Below are positions 48,812-63,904 of a stretch of DNA of 64,000 bases, piece by piece. The translations under genes were made by a program, and so were the position numbers. Under the pieces are notes generated by a model. That model saw nothing but the letters and a program-made list of their open reading frames with translations, did not search any database and was not told the DNA's origin. Position 1 is the first letter of the stretch. Each line of letters begins with the position of its first letter. The stretch covers positions 186,001-250,000 of the forward strand of contig NW_025963553.1 in NCBI RefSeq assembly GCF_910591885.1, given 5' to 3'. This DNA comes from Bombus terrestris. Its lineage: Eukaryota; Arthropoda; Insecta; Hymenoptera; Apidae.

Positions 48812-48857
48812 TTTTGTTATCGTCGATATCAGTGATTTTAAACCAGCCAACGTCCAT
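48812..48857 (-). other. Putative minus-strand initiating exon, copy 2
   Basis: This is the copy of the 15-codon ATG exon at 15854-15899. One base differs (GAC to GAT), which is silent for Asp. The GTAAGT donor and phase are kept. Confidence 0.35.
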
Positions 48858-51800
48858 GGCAATCAATATTATTTAGCCGGTCTTAACGCAATGTAAAAAG
48901 CAAAGAAAAGAGGAAGGAAGGAACAGGGAAACAAAGAGATAAAACGAATTTTTCATTTTCTCGAAACTAGATCGAGTTTCAAGCTGCTCGTAAAAGAGTC
49001 TGTAGCCAATCCGACTAAATTCGACGAACCGCGCTTTAAAATTCCCAGAGAACTGTGATAACCATCGAAATCTGTACAATTTGTCGATTCATCGCTTGAT
49101 TAAAAAATGGAACAAAATGAGGCTGATCAGCCGAACTTCTTTGAACTTTTAATGATCCTTATCGTTATACCCTAGGTTGAATGCTACGATATAAGCCGAA
49201 ACAGCTATAAGTAGGGTTCACGTGATTGCCGGCATCTATTATTCACGCGTTACACATTCGCCAGACAGACGCGTCTAACGGTTGACATTGTTTTCTACCC
49301 TCAGTTCCAACGCAATTACGTTGCTACGTGCAATCAAGTCTCGAGTGAAGCTAATGATAAGTTGTTGTTCGATCCTACACAATTACTAAAATTATTCAAA
49401 TTAAACTAATTTAGTCTAAAAAAAAAAAACAAGTAATTTCGTTATATATTTCCTTTCATAATAAGCCATGGTTGGAATATAGTAGCTGACGAAAATATTC
49501 GTATATTTGTAGAAACATTTTAGGGCTGTATTATGCATAACGGCACTATAGAATTAATACTGTAACAGAATTCTACTATCATGGTTATGCTGGTAATATT
49601 CGAAACAAATCTGAAAATCTATGTAGATGTTGTAAGATATTCAGTACGAGTACTGTGCATTACTGGTATGTACATAATCACGACGAGATAAGGAAGCTAC
49701 TGTTCTCTATTGCTCATCGCTACCCGTTGCTAGTAGCAACGTACTATGCATATATATCTCGTAAAGATTTTAAATGTAGCCAACGAGACCATTTTTAATA
49801 TTTGACTATCGTGACCCATTACAGTTTCATCACTTTCAATTAATTGAACACGACCCGCACCTTAAGACTAAAATACACAATATAAGTATGGCACAGAAAA
49901 TCTTTTAAAATTTACGGACGACTATTTATGGTATTTAAAGGCAGCAAAGATAATAATTAGCTGCGGATTTTCCTCGAATCGTAGCATACGATATGGAATC
50001 TGATTATTAAAAATTACAGTGGAAATACAGTGGATTTCCATAAGATATTCGTGCTTGTGGCAATATTTGTGGAAATAAATTCTTAACCCAAATGGACAAC
50101 CTCGATATTCGAGAAATTTTGTGAAGCTGACGTCAATGGCGATATGTACTGTTGTTGTGCTATCATTTCATAGTAAGCTGTATTGATTGCACTTCTATTC
50201 ACGGAATTGATTTATTCCACACAAAAGTTGACAACAATAATCGAAAAAAGAAAAATATATTACCGCCTTTCACATCAGCATACACAAGCACATAGGATTT
50301 CACACGAATATACACACTTGTAAATTCGACGAAACGATCAAATTTAATTGTTTTTCGATTTTTCGGGCATCAAGTACTACATCAAACGTTACACATCAAA
50401 CGTTAAAATACGGCGAGCATACAAAATGTACAAACCACTCTAAATTAATTAACTTTGAACGTTATTGATTAATTAAAAAAAACCACTGTTGCGTTGAGTT
50501 TTACATTTTAAAAAGTTGTTATCCGTTTTTGCTTTGTTTAAAACTAAAAATAGGACTACGTTCATTGTAAGTCGTAAATATCCCTTTTATTTATTTAAAC
50601 AAACAGATATTTAAACAAACAATTTATAAATATATAATTTATTTACGTATATTTGTAATATCTGTTTTATACATTTGTACAACCATTTATCCATTTATCT
50701 ATTTTATTTGCATATAATTTTTATAGACTTTTTTTGTTTTTTTAAAGAACGAAAAATTGTGATTCTATTTTAAGACATGTCAGGCTGAAGCGATACGCGA
50801 TATATATTTCTATTCGGATTTCACCGTCGTCGTAACCGATGCTATTGGAAACGTTTCACAATAGACGTCTTAGAAGCGCTTGCAATGTCCGTCATGTGTA
50901 AGGCTCTACCACTGAATCGCGGCTGCCATTTAGTGATTAAGGTCGATCACTTAGAGACGTTAATCCGCCATAATGGTGAGCAATACATCGAAGCCATTAT
51001 TGAAAGCATAGTTACGCTTTAATTTCATCGATCTTATTCACAAATAGAAGTGTACAAATTATAGGATTTCTAAATATTTAGTTTAGTTAAAAGGAGATAT
51101 GAAAATGACAGGTATATTCAAAGGATAAAACAGAACCGTACGATTGTAAAGTTTCAAATCATTATAACTATTTAAATTTGAAAAATCCTACTATATTTAT
51201 ACAATATATTTTTATTAAGAATGGAAGAAATTTCGAAAAATCCGCCAACACTTTTTGCTGTCGTCTTGAAGCACACCATATGTTAAGCTTCTTCGTCGTT
51301 ACAAATTTTATCGCGGATGTAACGAATGTTTCGAACATGTAGCACGCACGCGTCAACGCCTACATTTGGATTTTAAATATATGTTTTATGCATTAAATGT
51401 ATTTGTACTTTCTTGCGCAATTTCTTTTAATTTGTTACGATATGGAGGGTTTAATTACGTTTAAGATATCTATCTGTGAATCCTTTAAATTCAAAGTTCT
51501 TTAAAAAATTACGTTACGTAAAATAATCGTTTTTCCACTTTATTGTATCATAAGATAGTTACTTAAATTCATATTACTTAAAGAATCTTTCTACAGAAAG
51601 AATAAAAAAGAATAAAATCCTATATGTTAAATTTTACGTGGTTGATGGAATACATAGCGATGACGAGAACTAACTACAGACAACAAGAAACTATTAGCGA
51701 AGGCAACTGGTGACTATGAATGTCGTCTCTATAATATGCGGCGACTAAGGAGAACAACTACCAACTACGGATAACAAGTAACAACCAACTGTCTCGTTTC

Positions 51801-54728
51801 TAAGAGGCAACTAACTTGCAAATTTAAATCCTCCTTTGATGGTTTCTGTAGCGCGATATACGTCTTGAACGTAGTTAAAGAATATGGTCGCTGCTGAATG
51901 ACGATTTGACAGCAAGGCGATCCCGCCAGTTCAAAGCTTGACATTGCAAGCTACCGAAAACCATTAATCTTGTTATCGAATATCTAGCTTTCAGAAGAAC
52001 CCTTGTGATATGATATGACGTCATGACATTTTTATGACGAAGATGAACAAACACCGACCTCTAACGAAACAAATTTTTATTAAGTGCCGTATGTGGGTTG
52101 CAGGCCGGCCAACCAAGGAAATTTATCGAATGTATAAAGTAAAATATATACGAATATATTCGATATATCATAAAATGCCCGCGTTATATCGTCTAACAGC
52201 ATAAAGAAAGCTGAATTTAAGGAATTAAAAAATTGAAATACCAATTATAAGAGAGTTAATTAAATTCAAACCTATCGATCTATCTCATAAAGACCTATAT
52301 TTCCTGGAAATTGATATCTTCCGAATTCTAAATTCTCCTTAGAAAGTATCATAGAGAAAATATGAAACTTGAAAAGCACATCACGCTGATGCCTCGATAA
52401 ACCGTCGTGTCGATAAATCCATGTGTCCGAGCGATGAATTTTCCCCAAACAACAAAAAACTGAAGGGAAATCTTCTTTGAAGAACGTGACAAGGTAGGGG
52501 AAGCGGGAACAATGATCACGCGATAAACTGATGGTGTACGTATAGAACGAGTGTTGCGAGAGAATTATCGAGAAACAAAAAAAGAAAAAATAATCGTTGG
52601 CCGGCGCGACTATACGCTGTCGACGGGCAAACAGCGACTGAGACTAACTGAAACGAACTCTGTCACAGTATGAGCACGGGCTGCGTTCGCGGGTCGATCG
52701 AACACGTTCTGCGCCTCTCCTCGGCACCGGCGTCAAAGCCACCCCCGATGGCTGCAACGCACTGGTGCACTTGCAACATCAACCACTGGTCCTTCCTTTT
52801 TCGTGTGATATTATACCAGCATCTGTGATGCCATTTCAAAGACCGCAATCAAAGCATTAAATGCCAGATTAAAGCGACGCGATAATATTACCCCAATATT
52901 CGTCCGCAAATGTTACCGTATAGATCTTTAATTAAGCATTATTATGCTTCGAATAATTTACTATCACATGTTCCACAAGAAAACATATGTTTCACTTTTC
53001 CCCGTAGTATGATTGTAATTTATAACAAATATTTATAATTTATAATTTAAAATATTTATAATTCATTGAAAGTATCTTCCTGTCACGATTATAGGCGTAA
53101 AATGTCAAATTAAAAGTAAAAAATTAAAAACATATGGTATCCCGAAACCAAACGTACGACATGGCGAATCACGATGATACGATAAAAATTGATCTATGTC
53201 TTGATTTATTCAAACAGAACGAACTTACTCGAACTTTTCCAGAATAAACGATTTATTCGATAATATCCGTCACCAGCTTCTCTTCCTTCAACGGTAACAA
53301 CTGACACCGAAAGCTCGAGAGACCCGAACGGTGAGACGTACCCAGAAGCAATGCGGTTACCTGGGCAAAGAGTCCCAAAGACTAAGGACGTGGGAAATTT
53401 CGAGAAACGGAAATGGAAACTGGAGTGGCGCGTCAATCAGCACTGACGGAACCTAATAAAAATGGAAAAAACCAAACTAATTCGTTTCACAAATTATTAA
53501 AACGATATTATTCAAAATTTCACTTGATTTTCTCACTGCACACGTCAATATTTGTCGAAATATCAATATTAAAAAGTTAATAAAAAAAATATCCTCTTTC
53601 TTCATACCTGTCTTTCTCCCGGGCGGCGAAGGAATACTAGAATGTTCGAGAACAACGGATACTTTTTGATTTTATCTCAATATCAATTTCAATCTTTTTA
53701 AACGAAATATGATCTGAACGATGAAACGTTTGATCATATAATGTTCTTCGTTCGATGCTAAAGGAAACTGAGAAGAAACATCGAAAATTCATTAATAAAA
53801 CGAATTTCTTTGTTTCTGTGAGATAATAAACTTGATATACGTATTGATTTTTAAAATCAATATAGCTAACCAATGGGCACACTTTTAACAAGGCTGATGG
53901 AACATACCAAAAATCTTTCAAGGTGGTCTTGGCAACGGAAGAGTCGAAAATATGAGAATTATAAATGAAAAATTCTAATATTTTACAGCTGGCAACGATA
54001 AAGAACTCCAGATATTCTCCTAATTAATTTACAACAAATTCGCGTATATGATCGATAGCTGACGTCATTGTGTCCCACAGCTCTTGTAAAACGATAAGAA
54101 TTTCCTGGAAAAGCTTGTAACCACGAAATGAAAAAGATGATAAAACTTCTAACAAGAGTACTGAGACGAGCAACTTTGTACTTACCCCTTCGGAGTAGGG
54201 AACGTGATTAAACGTCCGCGAGTTCGAAACTTTTGTAAGTCACTGCACGGCCGCTGCTTATGGTGGAAATGTAATAGATATAAGTACAGAGCGCGTGAGC
54301 GAACTAAAAACGCGATATAGGGATAAAGAGAGAGACCGTTCCGTCCTTCTCTAATGCCCGCGTACTTGTACCGGAAATATGTAACAACGGTAAACGAGCG
54401 CCGTCAGTGTCCACTAGTGTGCATGCCTGATTAAACAAGGACAGAAAATGCTTATATACAGCCTTCTCTTTCTATTTCCATGTCGCATCCATCTTACTAT
54501 ACAGTAGACAGGACTCGACTATTCCATCATTATATTCGCACCCTGCTTATGTGTGCGAACAAATCGTTCGTCTCCTGTTTGATGCTCAGTTTTCAACGGA
54601 GTTGAAGGGAAACTTTATAAGAGAAAGGAAGTTACGGATTGTCTCAAAGTGATAAACGAAAATTCTCGTAACTATCGAAAAACGATAGTCAATACAAGGA
54701 TATCATTATCACATTTAAAACTATCACA

Positions 54729-57700
54729 ATGAACGGTGATTCGTCGCAGCAAGGTACCACAAATAAGATATCTCAATCTAAAGAGGTAAGGAATATTCTA
54801 GATTTTGGGACTTTGGAACTTCCATGACAGTCATGAGTGTGTTTCGTCATTGATATGCCATATTGCGTTTTTCACAATTGTCGTTCATTTTTTTGATTGA
54901 TTTTATATCTATGATTTGTATTTGATTTTGTATCTATGATTTTTTCTTTCGATAATTCTTATAATTATTGTCAATAATTAATTATTTATAACCATTTACG
55001 CTGTATTATATATCATTAAGATTTATCTTTGCGCGTATCAAGATAGTAGATAACAAAATTATGTGTAACAAATTTATTAAACTCGCAATGTAACAGAAAA
55101 TTGCATGAAAATCTTTATATTATTAATAATTATTGTTAATAATAAAAAAAATAAATGTCGCATTAGGAGGAGAGTCATACTTCGGAACGTAATTGGGACA
55201 TATTGGACCTTATTGCGATTACTATTGTGATTATTATGATTAGTGTGATTATTTGGAACGCAATGGGTGAGTACATTGCAATTTAGATATCTTCTTAGTT
55301 GCAATTTTTTCGAATAATATCGGTGACCAATCGAAATAGAAATTAGTGCGGAAAGAGGGGAAGGAATCAAAATTTGAAAATCGACATCGGTAACTCGGTT
55401 GTTATAGAATAACTCAATCGATAACGTAGATTAACTAGTTATAAATGAAAATATATTTAAATTCAAACTTTAAAAATTAGAAATTAAAAAGCAGAAGGAT
55501 AGAAATAGAATAGATAGATAAATAGAAAGGATAGAAATAAAACAGTTGTCCCACAAATTGATGATTATCGTATAGTGTGTACTCATAGCATAAAATTTGT
55601 TCAATGAATTAAAAATTATATTTTTTAGATATGTAGACATTAGCGATGTATTAATCCGGGAAGCTCGTCTATCTCGGAAATATCGAGTCTGCGACAACGT
55701 CAATTTGGAAATTATTCTTAGAGAATATGAAAATTATTACAAGATGAAATTCCAAAAATATCCTATATTGTGTAAGAAAATAACTGAAAAGGAAATAAAG
55801 ACGAGGGAAATGACAAATGCGAACAAAGTGTAAGAATTTAAATTATTTAACACTATTCAACTTTCTCAACATATTCAATGCATCTATTACAATATCATTC
55901 AATCTTCAAAGAAGTAGTAAAACTTGTCAAATCTGTTAGCAAACAAACGAGAAGTGAGTCTGTATCTGGGTCTGTCGAAGGGAGGAATGCACAACAGAAG
56001 ATGAGGGGTGATGCTACCGATGATATTAATCTTGCAATGACAGTGACAACAATTTCTGCCAATGAAAACGATGGATCTTCATCAGAAGAGCTTCATCAAA
56101 GAGCTTCATTTAACGTCTCAATGGAACAATCCAGGCAATCAAAGATATCAAAATGTGCTCGGAACCTTTATATAGACAATCCAGAATTGCAGAAGATTGC
56201 TCAAGACATTTTATCTGTAAGTTATTTTCGATTAATATACGTATTGTAAAGCTTTTTAAAAATAAAATACCTATCCTTGGATAAACAATCCACTGTATAT
56301 CAATATCCAACAAATGTATTGTTGTATATATCTGTATATCTGTATACACTGTATACACTGTATATCTGTATACACTGTATACACTGTATATCCAACAAAT
56401 AGCTTGGATAAACAATCCACTGTATATCAATATCCAACAAATGTATTGTTGTATATATCCACTGTATATCCAACAAATACCTTGGATAAACAATCCACTG
56501 TATATCAATGACGTAGGGATTTCAGTAAAGCTTTAAATAATGAATTACATAACACTCGAGGAAATTAATACAGAGATTATGCACCATTTCATCTTTGTAT
56601 TGTCGCAGGAAATCATACTGAAAGAATTAAATGTATATTGGGACAACATTGCAGGCCTAGAGGAATGTAAATCTGCCATTAAGGATGCCATTGTGTATCC
56701 CCTTAAATACCCTATCTTTTTTAAAGGCCCATTTGCTCCCTGTAAAAGTATTCTGCTATATGGACCACCTGGTACAGGTAAGATACTCGTATTTCTTTCA
56801 TTCCCATACATGTTTACAAGCAATTATGAAATAGGGAAGACGATGTTGGCGAAGGCAGTCGCAACAGAATGCCAATGCACCTTTTTTAACGTAACGACCA
56901 GCTCATTGGTGGACAAATGGAGAGGTGATTCCAAGAAGTATATCCGTGTAAGTTGATTTCCTTTGTCTATGAAGAAGAGATTCTAGGTTTAAAAAGATTT
57001 GTTTTTATTTGTCGTCATTCATATATAAATAGAATAGTTGTTTGGAAAACGAAATGATATTACGTTCGTGATGAAACAATGAATTTAAGGAATTTTGAAT
57101 ATAATATTTAATAAATAATAAATACATTTGTTAAACTGAACAGGTTTTATTTGAACTTGCCTATAATAATTCGCCTACAATTATTTTTATCGACGAGATT
57201 GACTGCATAGGAACAAATAAAGGAGTAAAGTATACATTGTCTGAATCTGCAAAGACATTCAGATCAGAACTTCTTTTTAGATTGGATAGATTAGTAATTA
57301 ACAAAAATTCTGATGTAGTTCTTTTGGCCGCAACTAATTGCCCTTGGTATGTATATCATTTATAGCTATTTCAATGTTTTCTAAGTAGAAAATATCTTAA
57401 TATCATAATTATTCATTATCTTAATCTTAATTATTGTGTTGTTCGGAATATTCCTTCGTTATTATTAATATAACAGAACAATAATATTTATTGTAAATAT
57501 ATTATTAGGGATATTGATGCAACTTTACGCAGACGCCTTGAAAAGAATATATACGTATCATTACCAAACGAAGTTACTCGATTTTATATGTTCAAATTAT
57601 ACCTTAGCAACCGATTATTAGAGAATATGGATATTGTGAGTCACATAATAAAATCTACTGAAAAATATTCTTGTGCTGATATAAAATTGCTTTGTACGCA

Positions 57701-57893
57701 AGCATGGCTGCTAGAAATGAATCCAATGTTTAAAAGACTTGAAAAAGGAGAAACATCTACTACGACTTTGAAATATGAATTAAAGAATTATAAAATAATA
57801 GCAAAATTGTTAAAAAAAATGTCACCTACAGTTACGAATGTGGATAGATATGAAGCGTGGAAAAAATATGTATGCCAAAACAAGATATTTTAA
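54729..57893 (+). CDS. KATNAL2: KATNAL2-like, copy 2; LisH exon damaged
   Basis: Exons are 54729-54785, 55167-55266, 55629-55829 (or from 55637 with the alternative acceptor), 55940-56216, 56609-56777, 56835-56947, 57144-57346 and 57509-57893. No coding difference from copy 1 was seen. The 29-base repeat expansion in exon 2 is also present, so it predates the duplication or has been homogenised. Walker A, Walker B and the C-terminal exon are unchanged. Confidence 0.82.
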
Positions 57894-58524
57894 AAAATAT
57901 AAAAGTATAAAAATATATATATATAAAAGTATAAAAATATAAAAATATAAAAATATTATAACTCTAATCAATACTAAAAAATAACGCTCTTGAATTATTT
58001 AATCTCGTGCAAAAGAATTACTATAACTTATTACGCTTTCCGCTTTCAATAGTCAATCAACAGAGTTCAGTCTAACGAAGAAGTTCCCTCCTACGCTAAC
58101 GAACTGTCCTGTTTTTGCGTCCAGGCTTTCAGGACATAAATTAAAATATCGCACATAGGCACAGCGTAACAGCGGCTTAAATTTAAGTTACAATAATAAT
58201 CTTAAAAAAAAAAAAAAAAAAAAAGAAATGTAATAATGCATGGCTATGTCGTACCGTCGCGTATCGGTACTTTTGCCTGTATCCACCCTACAATCAGAAT
58301 TCAGCGTTTATTCTGGAAAAAAATCATGTAAAAAAAAAAAAAAAAAAATATGTAAAAAACCTGGAATTAATAAACAAAGATTTAAAAAAATCAACAATTA
58401 AACAAGGGATTGAGATGACCAACTCCGGTCACGCTGCGAACTTCGAACGCGGAAGAGTCGAGCCGTGGCCATGATGGGTGATTCCAGGAATCGGTCGCGT
58501 ATGGCAGGATCTGACATGCTTTAC

Positions 58525-58594
58525 CGATCCCAGCCGCGCCGATTTCCGTCAACAGGCACAGTAACGGAGATATTTGGAACAGAAGCAGCCGCAT
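58525..58594 (-). other. Putative minus-strand signal-peptide exon, copy 2
   Basis: Duplicate of 25567-25636. No difference was seen over the leader, acceptor or donor. Confidence 0.35.
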
Positions 58595-59535
58595 ATTCGT
58601 CTATCTGAAATTAAAGAGATGATTTCATGTAGAAGATAGAAATTCGTTCCCTGATATTGAAATGCCGAACACGAGGAAAATGAGACATGCAAATGACAAA
58701 GTCGATGACCAATAGGAAGATGACATAAACAATTGTAGATTGCAATGAAAATTTTGAAAAATGATACGTGTTCTAATAATAGAATATAAATGATAAAAAG
58801 GAGAATGTAATTGCCATTCTTCTATGTATTTTAATTTATGAGACGTAACTTCTGAATGACCTGTAATAGCTTTAAATACATTTACTGGAACTGGCCAAGC
58901 ATAGAAAAAGGAGGCTTAAAAGAGAAAAAAAGGGAATAGATGAAATCGTGAATTATCAGTCTAAATGAACCGTGAATGTCAACCTAAGCTTTCACCAAAA
59001 CCCTAGTGAAACCATGAAAGCACCACTATGAATATAAAATGATCCGCACTACTATCTACTTCATAGTATACTCTATACGTTTAAAATACTCCATTAGAAG
59101 CTTAAATCTATCAAAATACAGCTCCTAGGGAAATGTAAACTTTCACATGAACACATAATATCGATTTTCTGATTGAAACGTATAGGCAGATATATACTAG
59201 CATTTGGCTGCATGGTGCAGCACTACTCTCTCTGGGATATCCTAGCCATTTTCGGCATTTGGCCGTATGGTGTAGCACTAGCTCTGTAACATAGAAGACC
59301 ATAGGCGTCAGTTCTTCTTATTTCCTCTCTGATATATGTTTACTTTAATGTCACTTATTCAGGCGCTTGATACATTGTCGGAATGAAATTTTAGTAATGT
59401 GCAAGTAATTTTGAGTAGATTAATAAAGTATAATAAGATATTAGATTCATGTACATAGTTTCAAGTGACATCAATCTTTATGTCTAGTATATACATGTGT
59501 ATTGATCTATAAGTCAGTGTTAAAATAACAAATAA

Positions 59536-61454
59536 ATGGCAGAAGAAGGAAAGAAGATTTCCTTCGGTTTTGCGAAATCTATTAAGAAACCTGTGTTAAA
59601 AAATGCTATTCCACAAGAAAAAAAGAAAGTTGATTACATTGAATGCCTTGATGAGAAAGGTATTAAAGTAATAGGGTGAGTTCAAAAAGTAAAATTTTTA
59701 ATCAAGAAACATATAACCTCAACCTAACCTATAAAAATCACCAATAGCGGAATATATATATTTGAAAACAATTTTTTTATTTCAGTAAGGAAGAAAAAAA
59801 AGATGAACCTCTAATTATTTCATTACTAGGTTCAAAAACCTGGCATGATAGAATAGTTAATAAAATAGATGCAGACATTTTCCTTCCGAAGGCAGATAAG
59901 GAAAAGGTAGGAGACGCTAGTGTTAACGAGGCAAAATCAAAGCTATCTAATGGAAAAACATCGCCAATAATATCAATAAAGAAAGAGCCAGTTGAAGATA
60001 GTGAAAATAAAGTTGTTACTTTAGAAGAACAAGTGGCGAAAGAAATCATTGAGGATCTTAAATCAAAGAATGAACATGAAACTAAAACAAATGATTTAAC
60101 CTTACCTTTAGTAGAAGATGAATCACTAAGAGGCAAAGAACAGGTACGTTATCAACATATTGATGTGCAATGCACAGATGTATTACATTTGCATATTATA
60201 AATATCGTTTTGTATTTTTCAGTCTACGTTAGAAGATTATGAAAAAATTCCTATTGATGATTTTGGTGTAGCAATGTTACGGGGAATGGGATGGCAACCA
60301 GGAAAGGGAATTGGTTGAAATGAAAAGTATGAATTTTACTCTGGATTAAATTAATTGTATGTATTTAATACATCACTTATTGGAAAGTAAACAGAGAACA
60401 TCATTTTTTATTTCACAATCGTTCATTCTAACTATTACAGATTAGTAGCAGCTGTCATACCAGAATTACGACCAAAAGGTATGAGTCTTGGAGCAGACAA
60501 AGTAGCATTGTAGAAGAAAAATACAGATTCCAAAAAAGAAGAGGAAGAAGTTAAAATGGAGAAAGGAACATTTGTGAAAATTATAGCTGGAAAGCAAAGT
60601 AATAATTATAGTCAAATAGAAGGATTCGATGATGATGCTGGAAGGCTCATAATAAAACTAGCTCTTGGTGGAAATATAATATCTGTAAATGAATTTATGG
60701 TACAGCCAGTGACTAAATCAGAATATTCTAAGAACTCAAAAGTTCAAAGTTAATATGAAGTGTTAGTTTTTCATTAAGGGACTTTTAAGAAAATAAATTT
60801 GAATTGACATATACATATAAAGACATAATCGGACATGTAGAAAAACTAATTCAAAAGTACCTGTAAGTGTGTTGTTGCATGCAATTTTTTAAAGGTCCCT
60901 TCTATTTTTATATAAAATATGATAAATGTAGAGGTTTTAGCTTTCAGTATTTTATGGGGTTAATTTCAGATACAAAAAAGTATGAGGAATATAAGGACAA
61001 GGAATCCAAGGGACTCAAGCAAAAGATGGATAGAAAAAGATCAATGTCCCCTGACCCCGAAGACGGTGAAGATGGTGACAAAAGTAGTAATAAAAGAAAG
61101 AAAATCGGAAGTACGATGCACAATAAGAACAAGTATGATAAAGTGGGGGATAAAAAATCAGAAAGACGAAAAAGGCGCTCCGAATCTAATGATGACAGCG
61201 ATAGTGATTCTGAAAAGAAGAGACGGAGAGAAAGAAGTAACTCTAATAGGAATGATTCTTATAAATTAAAAAGATTGAAAAAGTCAAAGAAAGATAAGAA
61301 GCACGATTGCTCATCCGAAAGATCAAGTAAAAAACATAAAAAGAAAGACAAAGAAAGAGAAAACGTTAGAGATAAGAAACCCAGAGATTACGCAGACAGA
61401 AAGAAACACAAAAGACGAGAAAGATCAAGATCTCGATCATTTAGTAGGCAGTAA
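59536..61454 (+). pseudogene. GPKOW: GPKOW-like unprocessed pseudogene, copy 2
   Basis: Exons are 59536-59675, 59786-60143, 60223-60326, 60441-60748 and 60970-61454. The same two stops are present (TGA 60316-60318, TAG 60511-60513). The one coding difference seen is Pro for Leu in the tail (copy 1 base 28099 T, copy 2 base 61057 C). Confidence 0.82.
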
Positions 61455-61727
61455 TATTTTCCAGGGACGTATTCGGTCATTTTACTTTCAAGATAAATTG
61501 TACAATTTTATTTATACAGATTTTATAATAAAGTGTATTTTTACAAAATATTATATTTCTTTTCTTACCCTTAACTGAAAATTACATTTAATTATAATAT
61601 GTAATAATGTTTACAATTACATCAAAGTTAATGTCCTAAACTTTATCAATAATTATTAAAAATCCCCGCGTATTGTTTACGTAATGTTGATATCGAGTAG
61701 TATACATACATAACCTCAAAGAACATT

Positions 61728-63904
61728 ATGATACTTACGAACATCGCTAAACAAGTAGTGCGAACGATGTCGAGTAAGTATATTCACTATGTATAAAGTA
61801 TTTATAGGTAAAAAGTATGGGAAATATATAACCGAGTGTATTTAATTTTTCCAACATTTTAGCATTTCGCTTGGCGTTGGTACAACTTCAAGTAAATGAA
61901 GTAAAAAGCAAAAATGTAGAGCGGGCAGTTTCCTACATTTCCAGCGCGAAAGAGCATAATGCTGATATTATCGCTCTTCCTGAATGCTTTAATTCACCAT
62001 ATGGAATACGTAATAATTTGTTTCTTTTTCTAATAATTTATTATATGTATAACAACTATATAGAAAAAAGTAAAAGTAGACAAATTACCTTATCGTTTAT
62101 ACTTCCATAAAGATTGTGAATTGACTCGAGAATATAGAATTTCCCCACTTTTATGATTATCGTGATTTTTGTATAAATATATTTTTTAAGATACTAATAA
62201 TTAGGTACTTAATAATAAACTAGTATTATCAATTATTTTGTATTTATAATTCCACCTATAGTAGTTAAAAATTAATGTTAGTTAAAATCTAACTTTATGT
62301 TTCAAAAAGTACTAGCAAAGTCGTTAAGTAACAAGTCACTGGTACTAAACCAAATAGCATGATTGTAATTAAACAAACATTTCTAAATATTCATTTTTCA
62401 TCTTGAACCTGTAGAAACAATTTATTATATGTACTATTATCTAAGTAATTATATATTTAAGTAAATCGAAATGTAAAATTTAGTTATTTTACTAATTTAA
62501 AAAATAAAAAATTGACAAACATTTCAACTTAATTTATGGTTGGAACAAAGGACAGTTATTTTTCATTAATTGAAATATTGCAATGCAGAATAGTTTCCAA
62601 AATACGCCGAGAGTATTCCCGATGAAACGGTGAAACGAGCGTTGCTTTATCGAAGGCAGCTAAGGAAAACAGCATTTATGTAGTTGGTGGTACGATACCT
62701 GAAATAGAGGGCGATAAATTGTACAATACCTGCTGTACTATTTGGGGTCCCGATGGAACTTTGATAGCAAAACACCGGAAGGTAAATAATATACCTCGAT
62801 GTGGCTTTGAAATTGAAAATATCGGGGTGGAGAAAGTGACTCTATCTAGGAATAATTTAGGAATATACATATGTACATACGTGTACTATAACCAATTCTA
62901 TAATTTAAAAAATATGTTATAGGTTTATAAAATACGTTTTGATACGAGAAACATACATTTTTGTCGTAATATAATATATAAGATATGGACAATATATTTG
63001 TTTTGTAACATAAATTTTTCACATACGAAAAAACTTATTTTTTCTTAAAAAATATTCCTTCTCAAATATTATTAAATGATAAAACTTTTTAATAAAAGAA
63101 AGTGATAAAAACGCTGTCAGTTATTAAATAAAAAACAATTAAAGTTTAAAAGTTCGTAACATTGATGTTAAATTACAAAAGTTACAGCAATAGAGTTAGC
63201 AACTATATTTTTATGTTATTAGGTACATCTATTCGACATCGACATTCCCAACAAGATTACTTTCCGAGAGAGTGATTCACTCAGTCCTGGTGATTCCCTA
63301 ACAATGTTTGATGTGAAGGGCTGGAAAATAGGTATTGGCATTTGCTATGATATCAGATTCGAGGAAATGGCACGCATTTATCGGAACAAAGGTACAGTAG
63401 CTTAATCGAACAATACTTAACTAGCAGGAAAGTAACTATCTTTCTTAAATATATTCTATATAAAATATAATCAATATAATCTGTAACTCTGTATAAAAAG
63501 GAGCTTAATTTAAAAAACCAGTATATTCGCTGAAAATGAAATAAATAAAAGAATTAGAAGCACGACAAGAGGACTGTTCTCGCATATTCATAAATTATGG
63601 AATGTGGACTGTGCACCTACAAAGTTAACTAAAATTCAGTGGTCTCATATTTCCCGTTTCTCTGTGTTAGGTTGCCAAATACTGATATATCCGGTGGCAT
63701 TCAATATGACCACTGGACCACTGCACTGGTCATTACTTCAGCGTTCCAGAGCGAATGACAATCAATTATACGTCGCCTGTATATCACCGGCTCGTGTTCC
63801 TTCAGCAAGTTATGTCGCATGGGGACATACACAGTTGACAAATCCCTGGGGGAAAATCCTTTATGATTTGGAAACTCAGGAAAATATGGTGGTCACCGAT
63901 ATCG
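61728..63904 (+). pseudogene. NIT2: NIT2-like unprocessed pseudogene, copy 2 (last exon outside the window)
   Basis: Exons 61728-61773, 61863-62009, 62589-62781, 63223-63391 and 63671-63904 match copy 1 exons 1-5. The TAG at the start of exon 3 (62591-62593) and the exon 3 frameshift are shared. Exon 6 would start about 58 bases past the end of the window. Intron 3 carries a small cluster of differences from copy 1 near 62991. Confidence 0.85.
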